From NCBI GenBank assembly GCA_034434335.1, contig DAOTZS010000227.1, positions 1 through 13,557 on the forward strand: a stretch of DNA of 13,557 nt, read 5' to 3'. Below, piece by piece: positions 1 through 7,164 of the stretch. A program made the translations under genes and the position numbers. Source of the DNA: DAOTZS01 sp034434335 (GTDB lineage: Bacteria; Chloroflexota; Anaerolineae; CG2-30-64-16). The notes beneath the pieces are model-generated. The model was not told the DNA's origin and searched no databases. It saw only the letters and a program-made list of their open reading frames with translations. Position 1 is the stretch's first letter. Each line of letters begins with the position of its first letter.

Positions 1-600
1 GCTGAAGCTCGCATTACAACCTGGCGGTACCTGCCCAGCCCATGTAGGGCGAGCTAGAAGCTCGCCCACCACCCATGGCGCGAACTGAATGATGCGAGCT
101 AAAGCTCGCATCATTACAACCTGGCGGTACCTGCCCAGCCCATGTAGGGCGAGCTTTTAGCTCGCCCACCACCCATGGCGCGAACTGAATGGTGCGAGCT
201 GAAGCTCGCATTACAACCTGGCGGCACCTGCCCAGCCCATGTAGGGCGAGCTTCTAGCTCGCCCACCACCCATGGCGCGAACTGAATGGTGCGAGCTAAA
301 GCTCGCATTACAACCTGGCGGCACCTGCCCAGCTCATGTAGGGCGAGCTTTTAGCTCGCCCACCACCCACAGCGCGAGCTGAATGGTGCGAGCTGAAGCT
401 CGCATTACAACCTGGCGGCACCTGCGCAGCCCATGTAGGGCGAGCTTCTAGCTCGCCCACCACCCATGGCACGAACTGAATGGTGCGAGCTAAAGCTCGC
501 ATCACAACCTGGCGGTACCTGCCCAGCCCATGTAGGGCGAGCTTCTAGCTCGCCCACCACCCATGGCACGAACTGAATGGTGCGAGCTGAAGCTCGCATT
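1..600. repeat. Tandem array of ~97-bp double-hairpin units (six units, open at left edge)
   Basis: Units begin with ACAACCTGGCGG at 16, 116, 213, 310, 407 and 504, giving periods of 100, 97, 97, 97 and 97. A seventh ACAAC at 601 starts unique sequence, and bases 1-15 are the tail of an earlier unit. Each unit has two inverted repeats. Hairpin A is GGGCGAGCT, a 3-nt loop, then AGCTCGCCC (47-67 in the first unit). Hairpin B is TGCGAGCT, a 2-nt loop, then AGCTCGCA (93-110). Both share the core GCGAGCT, and a degenerate GCGAACT lies between them. The loops vary (AGA, TTT or TCT in A; AA or GA in B) while the stems stay intact. There are no unique spacers, so this is not CRISPR. No gene lies here; the short - strand frames that cross it only reflect the repeat period. 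Confidence 0.95.
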
Positions 601-614
601 ACAACTCCCACAAC

Positions 615-620
615 GGAAGG
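615..620 (+). promoter_or_regulatory. Ribosome binding site that decides the start of the ATPase-wHTH gene
   Basis: GGAAGG lies 11 nt before the ATG at 632. An in-frame ATG at 563 would add 23 residues, but those codons lie in the last tandem repeat unit and have no Shine-Dalgarno sequence, so 632 is preferred. A three-codon frame, ATG CCA GAG TAA (621-632), ends in TAATG over the chosen start. It directly abuts the GGAAGG, so it is unlikely to be translated from this site. Confidence 0.55.
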
Positions 621-631
621 ATGCCAGAGTA

Positions 632-2011
632 ATGACTGCAAAACCACGGCTGGAGATGATACCTCCACGCAGGACTGATCTACTGACCCTCATCAACGAT
701 GTGCGCAGCATGTACTGCGTCTCGGTAGTGGGGGTCAGCAACCTGGGCAAGTCGGCGTTGTTGCGGGCCATGACCGACCCCCAACTCCAGCGGGAGTATC
801 TGGGCGCCGATGCCTCCAACTATCTGTTCATTTACATTGACTTCAACCAGATGTTGGAGATGAGCGAGCAGGCGTTCTACGAACTGATGCTGCGCTGCGC
901 CATGGATGCCCTGCGCGATCTGGATGGTGAGCCTGCGGCCGAGGTGCTCCGGCACGTAGAGACCGCCTATACGGGCCTGGTGGCACCGGCCAGCAGCTTT
1001 GAAATCCCCCTGCGCTTCGCCCAGGCCATGGCTGCTATTGGCGACCTCCTGCCTCAACGGGTCGTCTTCATGTTCGACGAACTGGATGAGCCGGTGGCAG
1101 GGATTGATGGCCGGGTCTTTCTCAACCTGCGCGCGCTCAAAGACAAACACTGGCAAGGATTGACTTATGTGACGGCCACCAATCGCCGGCTGAGCCAGAT
1201 CCGCCAGGACCCGGATGTGGCCGAATTCAGCGAGCTGTTTGCCCATCACATCCTGTACATTTCTCCCCTCTCCGATGAGGAAGTGGCTGAGTACCTGGAG
1301 CGCTTTGCCGCCGAGGAGGGGGTGACCTTCAGCCAGGAGGACCTGGCTTTTGTGCGCAGTTGGGCCGGCGGCCATCCGGGCCTGCTGGAGACTACCTGTC
1401 GGGTGCTGGGCCTGCTCACGGGCCGGCCGGTGCGCGATCCCAGCCAGGACTGGATCATCCATCGGCGGGCCGCGGAGGTGCTGGCCCAGGACTTCAACAT
1501 CCAGGCCGAATGCCGCAAGATATGGAATGACCTCACCCCGGGCGAACAGGAAGCCCTGCTGGCCCTTCATCGGCTGGACGAACGCGAGGCACCCCCAGAG
1601 CTGGAAATGCTGACCGCCAAACATCTGGTGGTCGGCCGGGGACCCGAACGGCGCATCTTCGCCCGCGCCTTCGAGGAGTTCGTGCAACGCCAACAGGCTG
1701 CGCGTCGCCCTGGCAGGACCGGGGTACAAGTGGATCCTGATAGCGGTGAGGTGTGGGTGAACGGGGTTCAGGTGCCAACCCTTACCAATCTGGAGTATCG
1801 CCTGCTCTTGCTGCTCTATGGCCGGCTGGGCAAGATCTGCACAAAGTACGATGTGGTCGAGGCAGTATGGGGTGAGGACTACATTGACGAAGTAGATGAT
1901 GCCCGCATCGAAAAGCTGATCAGCCGGTTACGCCAGAAGATCGAGCCGGACCCGGCCAACCCGCGCTATCTGATTACCGTGCGAGGCCGAGGATATAAGC
2001 TGGTGGAGTAG
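632..2011 (+). CDS. P-loop ATPase fused to OmpR/PhoB-type winged-helix DNA-binding domain (transcription regulator)
   Basis: The product is a 459-aa cytoplasmic protein. The N-terminal half is an AAA/STAND-like NTPase: Walker A GVSNLGKS (residues 34-41), Walker B VVFMFDELDE (144-153), a sensor-1-like TATN (181-184), and GGHPGLL (246-252), typical of ORC/STAND ATPases. Residues ~365-459 form an OmpR/PhoB-type effector domain: a TNLEYRLLLLL helix, recognition-helix region DDARIEKLISRLRQKI, and the wing ending TVRGRGYKLVE. There is no phosphoacceptor receiver domain, so the output domain appears to be controlled by nucleotide binding or by a partner. It is the first gene of the cluster and probably regulates it or itself; that is inference from position. 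The tandem palindromes just upstream are possible binding sites. The domain calls are firm; the target genes are unknown. Confidence 0.9.
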   Translation: MTAKPRLEMIPPRRTDLLTLINDVRSMYCVSVVGVSNLGKSALLRAMTDPQLQREYLGADASNYLFIYIDFNQMLEMSEQAFYELMLRCAMDALRDLDGEPAAEVLRHVETAYTGLVAPASSFEIPLRFAQAMAAIGDLLPQRVVFMFDELDEPVAGIDGRVFLNLRALKDKHWQGLTYVTATNRRLSQIRQDPDVAEFSELFAHHILYISPLSDEEVAEYLERFAAEEGVTFSQEDLAFVRSWAGGHPGLLETTCRVLGLLTGRPVRDPSQDWIIHRRAAEVLAQDFNIQAECRKIWNDLTPGEQEALLALHRLDEREAPPELEMLTAKHLVVGRGPERRIFARAFEEFVQRQQAARRPGRTGVQVDPDSGEVWVNGVQVPTLTNLEYRLLLLLYGRLGKICTKYDVVEAVWGEDYIDEVDDARIEKLISRLRQKIEPDPANPRYLITVRGRGYKLVE

Positions 2012-2071
2012 CTACTCACTTCCTGTCAGTTACTCGTCTGGCGGCTGTCAAGCACCCTGCCAGCCTGGTGT

Positions 2072-2077
2072 TATGAT
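2072..2077 (+). promoter_or_regulatory. Possible -10 element upstream of first pspA-like gene
   Basis: TATGAT lies 117 bp before the ATG at 2195, with no convincing -35 at 16-19 bp spacing. The 9-mer TATGATCAG recurs at the - strand promoter of the PfkB kinase (13279-13287). This is weak support; it would leave a leader of about 110 nt that contains the 2133-2165 hairpin. Confidence 0.25.
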
Positions 2078-2132
2078 CAGAGCCAGATATAAGAGCAGAC
2101 GGGGCAGCACTGGCCCGCCTGCCAGCCCATTC

Positions 2133-2165
2133 CGCATTCCCGTACCTGTCTCGGGTGGGAATGCG
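2133..2165 (+). promoter_or_regulatory. 9-bp inverted repeat in the leader of the first pspA-like gene
   Basis: CGCATTCCC (2133-2141) pairs perfectly with GGGAATGCG (2157-2165), with an inner ACC/GGT that can extend the stem. It ends 16 nt before the AGGAGG ribosome binding site (2182-2187). No T-run follows, so it is not a standard intrinsic terminator. It could be an RNA hairpin in the leader or a dyad operator. The rest of the 2012-2194 gap holds only the possible -10 at 2072. Confidence 0.45.
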
Positions 2166-2194
2166 ATGCAACCATTACCACAGGAGGCATCTCC

Positions 2195-2881
2195 ATGACG
2201 TCTTTACTCGACAAGGTGCAAACCCTGATCTCGGCCAACCTGCATTGGCTGGTAGACCAGGCGCTCAAGCAAAACTCTATCGCTGTTATCAATCAGTACA
2301 TCCGCGAAGTCGAAGATAACCTGGAAGACCTCTCGGAGGCGGTCGCTACAGTAGGTGGCCAGGTGAAGACTCTGCGGCGCAAGCACGACGAGTTTCAGGC
2401 CAAGGCCGCCGAACTGGACCGCAATATTGACCTGTTCCTGCAGGAGGGGCGTGAAGACCTGGCCCGGGCCGCGCAGAGCAAGCTCAACTCAACCCAGCGC
2501 CTGGTTGAAACCTATGCCCAACAGCTCGAGCAGATGCAGCGCGAATATCAGAGCTTGATGGATGCCCGGCTGAAGCTGGAAGCCAAGCTGACCACCATCA
2601 AGCAGGAGCGCGAACAACTCGAAGCGCTGCTCGAGCTGGCCAAGTCGAAAGAGATCACGGTGCGGGCCATCAAATCGCTCGACGACCTGGCCGGCGTGGG
2701 TGATGCCGACGTGGCCCGCATCGCCGAGTCCATCCGGGAACGCCTGGACCGCGCCTCGGCGGAAGGTGAGATGCGGGCCGCCACGCTGGACAGGCAGATG
2801 GATGAAATCCTGGACCGCCAGCAATTGGACGCGCAACTGGCAGCGCGCAAGGCCCGGCTGGGGCTGGCAAGCAAGGAATAG
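2195..2881 (+). CDS. PspA/IM30 family membrane-stress protein (copy 1)
   Basis: The product has 228 aa, close to the usual PspA length (~220-260). The N-terminus MTSLLDKVQTLISANLHWLVD is the amphipathic membrane-binding helix of the family, followed by the conserved block NSIAVINQYIREVEDNLEDL. The rest is almost wholly charged heptad-rich coiled coil (~residues 30-155), as expected for the ESCRT-III-like helical hairpin. Near the C-terminus come KSLDDLAGVGDADVAR and the tail QLAARKARLGL, both also in the next gene. AGGAGG at 2182-2187, 7 nt before the ATG, fixes the start. PspA/IM30 proteins coat and stabilise the cytoplasmic face of damaged membranes. There is no pspB, pspC or pspF in the window; the ATPase-wHTH gene upstream may act as regulator (inference). 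Confidence 0.92.
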   Translation: MTSLLDKVQTLISANLHWLVDQALKQNSIAVINQYIREVEDNLEDLSEAVATVGGQVKTLRRKHDEFQAKAAELDRNIDLFLQEGREDLARAAQSKLNSTQRLVETYAQQLEQMQREYQSLMDARLKLEAKLTTIKQEREQLEALLELAKSKEITVRAIKSLDDLAGVGDADVARIAESIRERLDRASAEGEMRAATLDRQMDEILDRQQLDAQLAARKARLGLASKE

Positions 2882-2965
2882 CTAGTACCGATCCCGGCTA
2901 ATCCAGCTTCTTGCCCTTCTGTCCCTGGCACTTTGCCCGGCCAAGCAGGGGGTAAAGAGGCGGGT

Positions 2966-2992
2966 CAGGGGCGGAGTGACGCTCCGCCCCTG
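2966..2992 (+). terminator. 11-bp perfect hairpin between the two pspA-like genes
   Basis: CAGGGGCGGAG (2966-2976) pairs with CTCCGCCCCTG (2982-2992) across a TGACG loop. It begins 85 nt after the copy 1 stop and ends 73 nt before the copy 2 start. No T-tract follows, so termination may be partial or Rho-independent only in a loose sense; processing or mRNA stabilisation is equally possible. Nothing else was recognised in the 184-bp gap. Confidence 0.4.
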
Positions 2993-3065
2993 CGCATAAA
3001 GTGGGCGGGCGGGCCGAAATCGAAAACCGCGCCGTAGGGCTGCGATCCAAAAAGGAGCCGAAATC

Positions 3066-3749
3066 ATGGCATCCCTCCTGGAAAAGATCCAAACCCTGAT
3101 CGCCGCCGACCTCAACCGGCTGGTAGATCGGGCGTTGCAATCCAACGAAACGGCGGTCTTCCAACACCACCTGCGCGAACTGCAACGGCTGCAAGAGCAG
3201 TTGAACGACCAGTTGGCTCACCTGCGCGCCGAGATCATGCAGCTTCGCCAGCGCAGCGACGAGCAGCAGGCTTTGTTAGTCAGACAGGACCTGGAGGTAG
3301 ACCGTCTGCTGAAAGATGGGCTGTACGAAGACGCGTTGGCAGCCCAGGACCGCCTTAACCAGACTCGCCTGGCCGCCGCGCACCTGACGGCACAGCTCGA
3401 AAAACTGGATGCCCAGTACGCGCAGATGGCCGAGACCCAGGCTCAGCTCAACGCGCGCATCACTGCCCTGCGCCAGAGCGAGCCGGAAGTGGAGAGCCTG
3501 GTGGGACTGGCCCGGGCCAAAGAGTTGACCGCGGCTGCCATCCGTTCCCTGGATGACCTGGCCGGCATAGGGGATCCCGACGTGGCCAGGGTTGTGAACG
3601 CCATCCGGGCGCGGCTGGCCGAAGCTGAGGCCCAAATCCAGCAACTGGCACAACAGAGCCTGGCCCACGGCGAGACCCCTGAGGCCCTTAAACGTAAAGA
3701 GCTGGAGAGCCAGCTCGCCGCGCGCAAGGCCCGGCTTGGATTGCCGTAA
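3066..3749 (+). CDS. PspA/IM30 family protein (copy 2, diverged paralogue)
   Basis: The product has 227 aa and is collinear with the preceding protein. The amphipathic N-terminus MASLLEKIQTLIAADLNRLVD, long coiled coil, RSLDDLAGIGDPDVAR block and C-terminal QLAARKARLGL are all kept. The second conserved block has changed: the IVxQYIRE(V/L)E type motif of copy 1 reads VFQHHLRELQRLQEQL here. The two are therefore ancient paralogues, not a recent duplication. AAAGGAG (3051-3057) lies 8 nt before the ATG. Paired PspA-type proteins can co-assemble or coat different membrane sites; whether this pair does is unknown. Nothing else was recognised in the 112-bp gap to the next gene. Confidence 0.88.
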   Translation: MASLLEKIQTLIAADLNRLVDRALQSNETAVFQHHLRELQRLQEQLNDQLAHLRAEIMQLRQRSDEQQALLVRQDLEVDRLLKDGLYEDALAAQDRLNQTRLAAAHLTAQLEKLDAQYAQMAETQAQLNARITALRQSEPEVESLVGLARAKELTAAAIRSLDDLAGIGDPDVARVVNAIRARLAEAEAQIQQLAQQSLAHGETPEALKRKELESQLAARKARLGLP

Positions 3750-3861
3750 GGTACTGGACGTAAGGTAGATCGGCCACCTGGCTGTGGCTACTATGGCAGA
3801 TGCGCGATCCCGCTGCCCTCTATCCAGCCTGCTGGCTTATCCATCTTGAGAGGAGAGCTCC

Positions 3862-5202
3862 ATGACCCTGGCCCCTATTCTCGGCACCCTGGCCGGAGGC
3901 TTGATAGCCATCGGCCTCTCAATCTACTTCTGGATTGCCACCGCGCGCGGCGGCCGGCGCACCCAGGCTGTCTTCTTCTTGATCCTGGGCGTGGTCCTGC
4001 TGGTCGTGAGTGCCGGCCTGGGCTGGCAACAACTGGGGCCAGGCAACCCCGAACCCCTGGTGGCGACCCCGCGCGGGCCCGTCCAGGTGCGCGTGCTCAC
4101 CGCGCTGCCGGTCGAGCCCTGGGTGCGCGAGGCGGCCCAGCGCTTCAACCAGGGCAACTTCCGCCAGGACGGCCAGCCCATCGAAGTCCAGGTGATCGCC
4201 ATGGACGGGCTCACCGCCCTGGGCAAGTTCGACCGCGACGACTTCGGCACCCTGGGCGACCGCAGCCGCGAGGAGCTCACCCCCCAGGAGCGGGAACGCC
4301 TAGAGACCACCTTCCCTACTGTCTGGATCCCCGACAGCCGTTACCTGGTCGAGCTGGCCAACGCGGTCTACAAGGAACGCCTGGGCCGCGATGTTTTCCT
4401 GACCGACGGCGAGTACCGTGCCCGGCCGATTGCCATCTCCCTCTTCACCTGGGGCATTTACCAGAGCCGCGCCGAGGTGCTGGAAAAGAAGTTCGGTGAG
4501 ATCAACTGGCGCACGATCCATGACGCGGCCGTAGCCAAAGGTGGCTGGCCCGAACTGGGTGGCGATCCAGCCTGGGGCTTCTTCAAATTGGTGGTGCCCA
4601 ACCCCCGGCGCAATGTAGGCGGACTGGCTGCCATGATCGCCGCCGCCGGCGAGTACTATGACCGCACCAACATCTCCGTCGCCGATGTCACCGACCCTGC
4701 CTTCCAAAAATGGCTGGGAGAGCTGATGGCTGCCCTGACCGACGTCAGCGGGGCCAGCGCCTACACCGCCGAGGACTTCGCCCTGTTCGGATACTCTGTG
4801 GGGGACGGGGGACAACTCCTGGAGAGCGACCTGCTGAACAACATGGCCGGCATCCAGACCCGCTGGGCTGATCCGCTGGTGATCCGCTACCCCAAGTACC
4901 TGACCTGGTTCGACTTCCCCTTCTCGATCTGGATAGGGCCCGAGACCACCGCGGCCGAGAAGAACGCGGCCTTGCAATTCCAGCGGTTCCTGCTGACGAC
5001 AGAGATACAAAGGCTGGCCGTCCAACAAGGGCTGCGGGCGGTCAACAACGAGGTCAGCGTGACCGAGGGTGACACCCTCTTCACGCGCTGGCAAAGCCAG
5101 GGGGTGGAGGCCGTGGTGCCGCGCACCACGCGCATGGCCTCTCCCAGCCGCGATGTACTCCTGGCCTTGCTGCGCTGGTTCGACTTGAACGTGGGAAGAT
5201 GA
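3862..5202 (+). CDS. Membrane-anchored solute-binding-like protein, two N-terminal TM helices
   Basis: The product has 446 aa. TM1 (~residues 7-28) and TM2 (~36-55) are joined by a basic loop (RGGRRTQ), which by the positive-inside rule puts the loop in the cytoplasm and the large C-terminal domain outside. From ~residue 74 a periplasmic-binding-protein-like fold begins (VQVRVLTALPVEPWVREAAQRF), followed by FGTLGDRS, TVWIPDSRYLVEL and, late, FPFSIWIGPETTAAEKNAA. These are features of the extracellular domain found with VWA proteins. It resembles the N-terminal part of the next gene product but has no VWA domain. GAGAGGAG (3848-3855) fixes the start. The stop is 46 bp from the next gene, so co-transcription is likely. 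It is not a normal secreted transporter protein because it is anchored by two helices; ligand unknown. Confidence 0.75.
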   Translation: MTLAPILGTLAGGLIAIGLSIYFWIATARGGRRTQAVFFLILGVVLLVVSAGLGWQQLGPGNPEPLVATPRGPVQVRVLTALPVEPWVREAAQRFNQGNFRQDGQPIEVQVIAMDGLTALGKFDRDDFGTLGDRSREELTPQERERLETTFPTVWIPDSRYLVELANAVYKERLGRDVFLTDGEYRARPIAISLFTWGIYQSRAEVLEKKFGEINWRTIHDAAVAKGGWPELGGDPAWGFFKLVVPNPRRNVGGLAAMIAAAGEYYDRTNISVADVTDPAFQKWLGELMAALTDVSGASAYTAEDFALFGYSVGDGGQLLESDLLNNMAGIQTRWADPLVIRYPKYLTWFDFPFSIWIGPETTAAEKNAALQFQRFLLTTEIQRLAVQQGLRAVNNEVSVTEGDTLFTRWQSQGVEAVVPRTTRMASPSRDVLLALLRWFDLNVGR

Positions 5203-5217
5203 CGGCAGAGCAAGAGC

Positions 5218-5234
5218 AGCCGGCATCGCCGGCT
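5218..5234 (+). promoter_or_regulatory. 7-bp hairpin just before the ribosome binding site of the VWA gene
   Basis: AGCCGGC, loop ATC, GCCGGCT form a perfect stem that ends 2 nt before GAGGAG (5237-5242), the ribosome binding site of the gene at 5249. It could affect translation or mRNA stability between the two coupled genes. No T-run follows. Confidence 0.35.
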
Positions 5235-5248
5235 CTGAGGAGTGATCC

Positions 5249-6961
5249 ATGAGGCGCATGAGCAAACAACGCACCGTCATCTTCATCGGGGTGATGGGGA
5301 TCTTGCTGCTGTGCTGCCTGGGTGGCATCCTGGTATGGGTGGGGGTGAGTCGTTCGACCACCACCTCCACCGAGACGGCAGTGGCCGACAGCCGCACGGC
5401 TACCCTGACCGTGGCCTACTCGCCCGAAAAAGCGGCCATCATCCGCTCCCTGATCGAGCAGTTCAACGCCCAGAAGCTGCGCACCCCCGACCGGCAGCCG
5501 ATGCAGGTGCAACTGCTGGAGATGACCCCCGAGGAGATGGTCACCCAGGTGCTGGCTGGCGCGGCCACCTTCCAGGCCCTGACCCCCGATTCGTCGCTGT
5601 GGCTGGACCAGCTCAACCAGCGGTGGGCCGCCAGCCAGGCCGCGGCCGAGCCGGGCACAATTCGGCCAAACCTGGTGGGGGAGGCAGTACGCTATGCGGT
5701 CACCCCCATCGTCATCGCTGCCTGGGAAGAGACCGCGCGTTCCCTGGGCTGGCCGCAACAGCCGGTCGGATGGCAAAGCCTGCAGGCCCGGGCCCAACAA
5801 GACCCGGGGTTCAAGTGGAGCCATCCCAGCACCGCGCACGCCAGTGGCCTGCTGGCTACCCTGGCCGAGTTCTATGCCGGTGCAGGTGTGCAGCGCGGGC
5901 TGACAGCCGAGCTGGCCCAAGACCCCAAGACAGTGGAATTTGTCGCAGCCGTCGAAAAAACGGTGCGCTACTATGGCGAGGCCGAACTGGCCGTCATCCA
6001 GCGAGCTGCTAAGGAAGGCCCTGCCTACCTGGATGCCTTTATCGTTTCCGAGCAGCTAGTGGTGGCCTTCAACACCGGCGCCTTTGGCAAGCCGCCAGCC
6101 CGCCTGGTGGCCCTCTACCCGGCCGAAGGCACCCTGTGGGCCGACCATCCCCTGGCGTTGCTTGAAACACCCACCTTGACGGCCAACCAGCGGCGCACCT
6201 TCCAGGCCCTGCGCGAGTTCCTGGCCCGGCCCGAGTCGCAAACAAAGATCCTCCAGGCCGGCTACCGGCCCGCCGACCTGAGCATACCGCTGGACAGCCC
6301 GGGCTCTCCCCTCATCCCGGCCAACGGAGTGGACCCGCTCCAGCCCCAGACCACCCTGCAGCTTCCCTCCTGGGATGTGGTGGCGGTGGTGCAAAACGTC
6401 TGGACCCTGACCAAGCGTAAGACGAACGTGTTCCTGGTAGTGGACACCTCCGGCTCGATGCGCGGCAGCAAGCTGGCCAACGCCCAGGCTGCCCTGCGTA
6501 CCTTCCTGGCCCAGATCCCCAGCGACCAGGAGCGGGTGGGGATGGTGGAGTTCAACAGCAGCGTGGTCAACATCATCGAGCTGGACACCCTGGCGCGTAA
6601 CCGGCCTGCCCTGACGGCCGAAATTGATCAGCTGGTGGCCAATGGCAACACGGCCCTCCTGGATGCCGTGCGTACGGCCTACAGCCGGCTGCAGCGCTAT
6701 GGAGACAGCGAGCGCATTAACGCCATCGTGGTCATGACCGATGGCCGCGAAAATGCCTCCCAAGTCTCCCTGCGCCAACTGGTGGCCGAGATCCGTGACG
6801 GCAACCAGACATTGCCGGTGGTGATCTTTTGCGTTGCCTATGGCTCAGATGCCGATTACGAGGTCCTGCAAGCTCTCGCAAGTGCCAGCAACGGCCAGGT
6901 GCGCGAGGGCACGCCGGAAACCATCCGGGATCTATATAAGGTTTTGTCGAGCTACTTCTAG
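5249..6961 (+). CDS. Membrane-anchored solute-binding-like domain fused to von Willebrand A (VWA) domain
   Basis: The product has 570 aa. A basic N-terminus (MRRMSKQR) and one TM helix (~9-33) anchor it with the bulk outside. A low-complexity Ser/Thr linker leads into a solute-binding-like domain (~50-380; TATLTVAYSPEKAAIIRSLI, AVTPIVIAAW). Residues 391-570 are a VWA domain with a complete MIDAS: D399-T-S401-G-S403, T468 (GNTALLDA) and D498 (VMTDGRE). An intact MIDAS implies Mg2+-dependent protein binding. GAGGAG sits 6 nt before the ATG; a second ATG at 5258 is possible. VWA/binding-domain fusions beside PspA genes are consistent with an envelope-stress role, but no function is established from the sequence. 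The solute-binding fold may sense a ligand or serve as a scaffold. Confidence 0.87.
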   Translation: MRRMSKQRTVIFIGVMGILLLCCLGGILVWVGVSRSTTTSTETAVADSRTATLTVAYSPEKAAIIRSLIEQFNAQKLRTPDRQPMQVQLLEMTPEEMVTQVLAGAATFQALTPDSSLWLDQLNQRWAASQAAAEPGTIRPNLVGEAVRYAVTPIVIAAWEETARSLGWPQQPVGWQSLQARAQQDPGFKWSHPSTAHASGLLATLAEFYAGAGVQRGLTAELAQDPKTVEFVAAVEKTVRYYGEAELAVIQRAAKEGPAYLDAFIVSEQLVVAFNTGAFGKPPARLVALYPAEGTLWADHPLALLETPTLTANQRRTFQALREFLARPESQTKILQAGYRPADLSIPLDSPGSPLIPANGVDPLQPQTTLQLPSWDVVAVVQNVWTLTKRKTNVFLVVDTSGSMRGSKLANAQAALRTFLAQIPSDQERVGMVEFNSSVVNIIELDTLARNRPALTAEIDQLVANGNTALLDAVRTAYSRLQRYGDSERINAIVVMTDGRENASQVSLRQLVAEIRDGNQTLPVVIFCVAYGSDADYEVLQALASASNGQVREGTPETIRDLYKVLSSYF

Positions 6962-6975
6962 AGGTACAGGGCTTG

Positions 6976-7131
6976 TAACTATTCAGGTGGTGACTGGAAG
7001 GGCCACGCCGAGGGCTCGCCCGAGGCGTCACCCTTTGGGGGCTTGCAGCCAGAGGTCGGTCTTCGCCGACCTTTCTGGTGATGCACACATGAAGGGTGGC
7101 GGCGGCCGACTTCAATCGGCCTGAATAGTTA
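6976..7131 (-). mobile_element. MITE-like non-coding element, copy 1 (156 bp)
   Basis: The element is bounded by perfect inverted ends TAACTATTCAGG / CCTGAATAGTTA, extending to 13 bp with flanking G/C (6975, 7132). Its reverse complement aligns with the copy at 8041-8243 over most of its length, including TGTGTGCATCA versus TGTATGCATCA, GGTCGGCGAAGACCGACC-like, and GGGTGACGCCTCGGGCGAGCC. Internal hairpins include GGTCGG/CCGACC (7054-7071) and an AAGGG...CCCTT imperfect stem (6999-7036). Flanking 10-mers ACAGGGCTTG (6966-6975) and CCAGGACTCT (7132-7141) match at 6 of 10 in register, consistent with a decayed target duplication. No transposase frame is present, so it would need one in trans. 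It separates the VWA gene from the coiled-coil gene. Confidence 0.85.
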
Positions 7132-7164
7132 CCAGGACTCTAGCTATGTGCGCTCACAAATGCT

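Noticed and set aside
1..600. CRISPR array
   Set aside because: The whole 97-bp unit repeats; there are no unique spacers and no cas genes.
14..819. Overlapping - strand frames coding for repetitive 64-105-aa peptides
   Set aside because: They are made by the tandem repeat period and lack ribosome binding sites; the hairpins explain the conservation.
680..1729. 349-aa - strand frame opposite the ATPase gene
   Set aside because: It is antisense to a well-supported gene, has no recognisable domain, and long antisense frames are common in GC-rich DNA.
2923..2945. Sigma-54 promoter (TGGCAC...TTGC-like) before the second pspA gene
   Set aside because: The spacing between the GG and GC elements is wrong (the expected GC position reads GG), and no sigma-54 activator is present.
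3846..4499. 217-aa + strand frame overlapping the binding-domain gene
   Set aside because: Its Arg/Pro/Gly-rich composition is typical of a frame-shifted shadow; the overlapping 446-aa frame has TM helices and a fold.
4300..5397. 365-aa - strand frame
   Set aside because: It is antisense to the binding-domain gene, with no domain and no start signal.
5081..5920. 279-aa - strand frame and the 256-aa + strand frame at 5242-6012
   Set aside because: Both are shadows of the SBP-VWA gene, with low-complexity composition and no motif.
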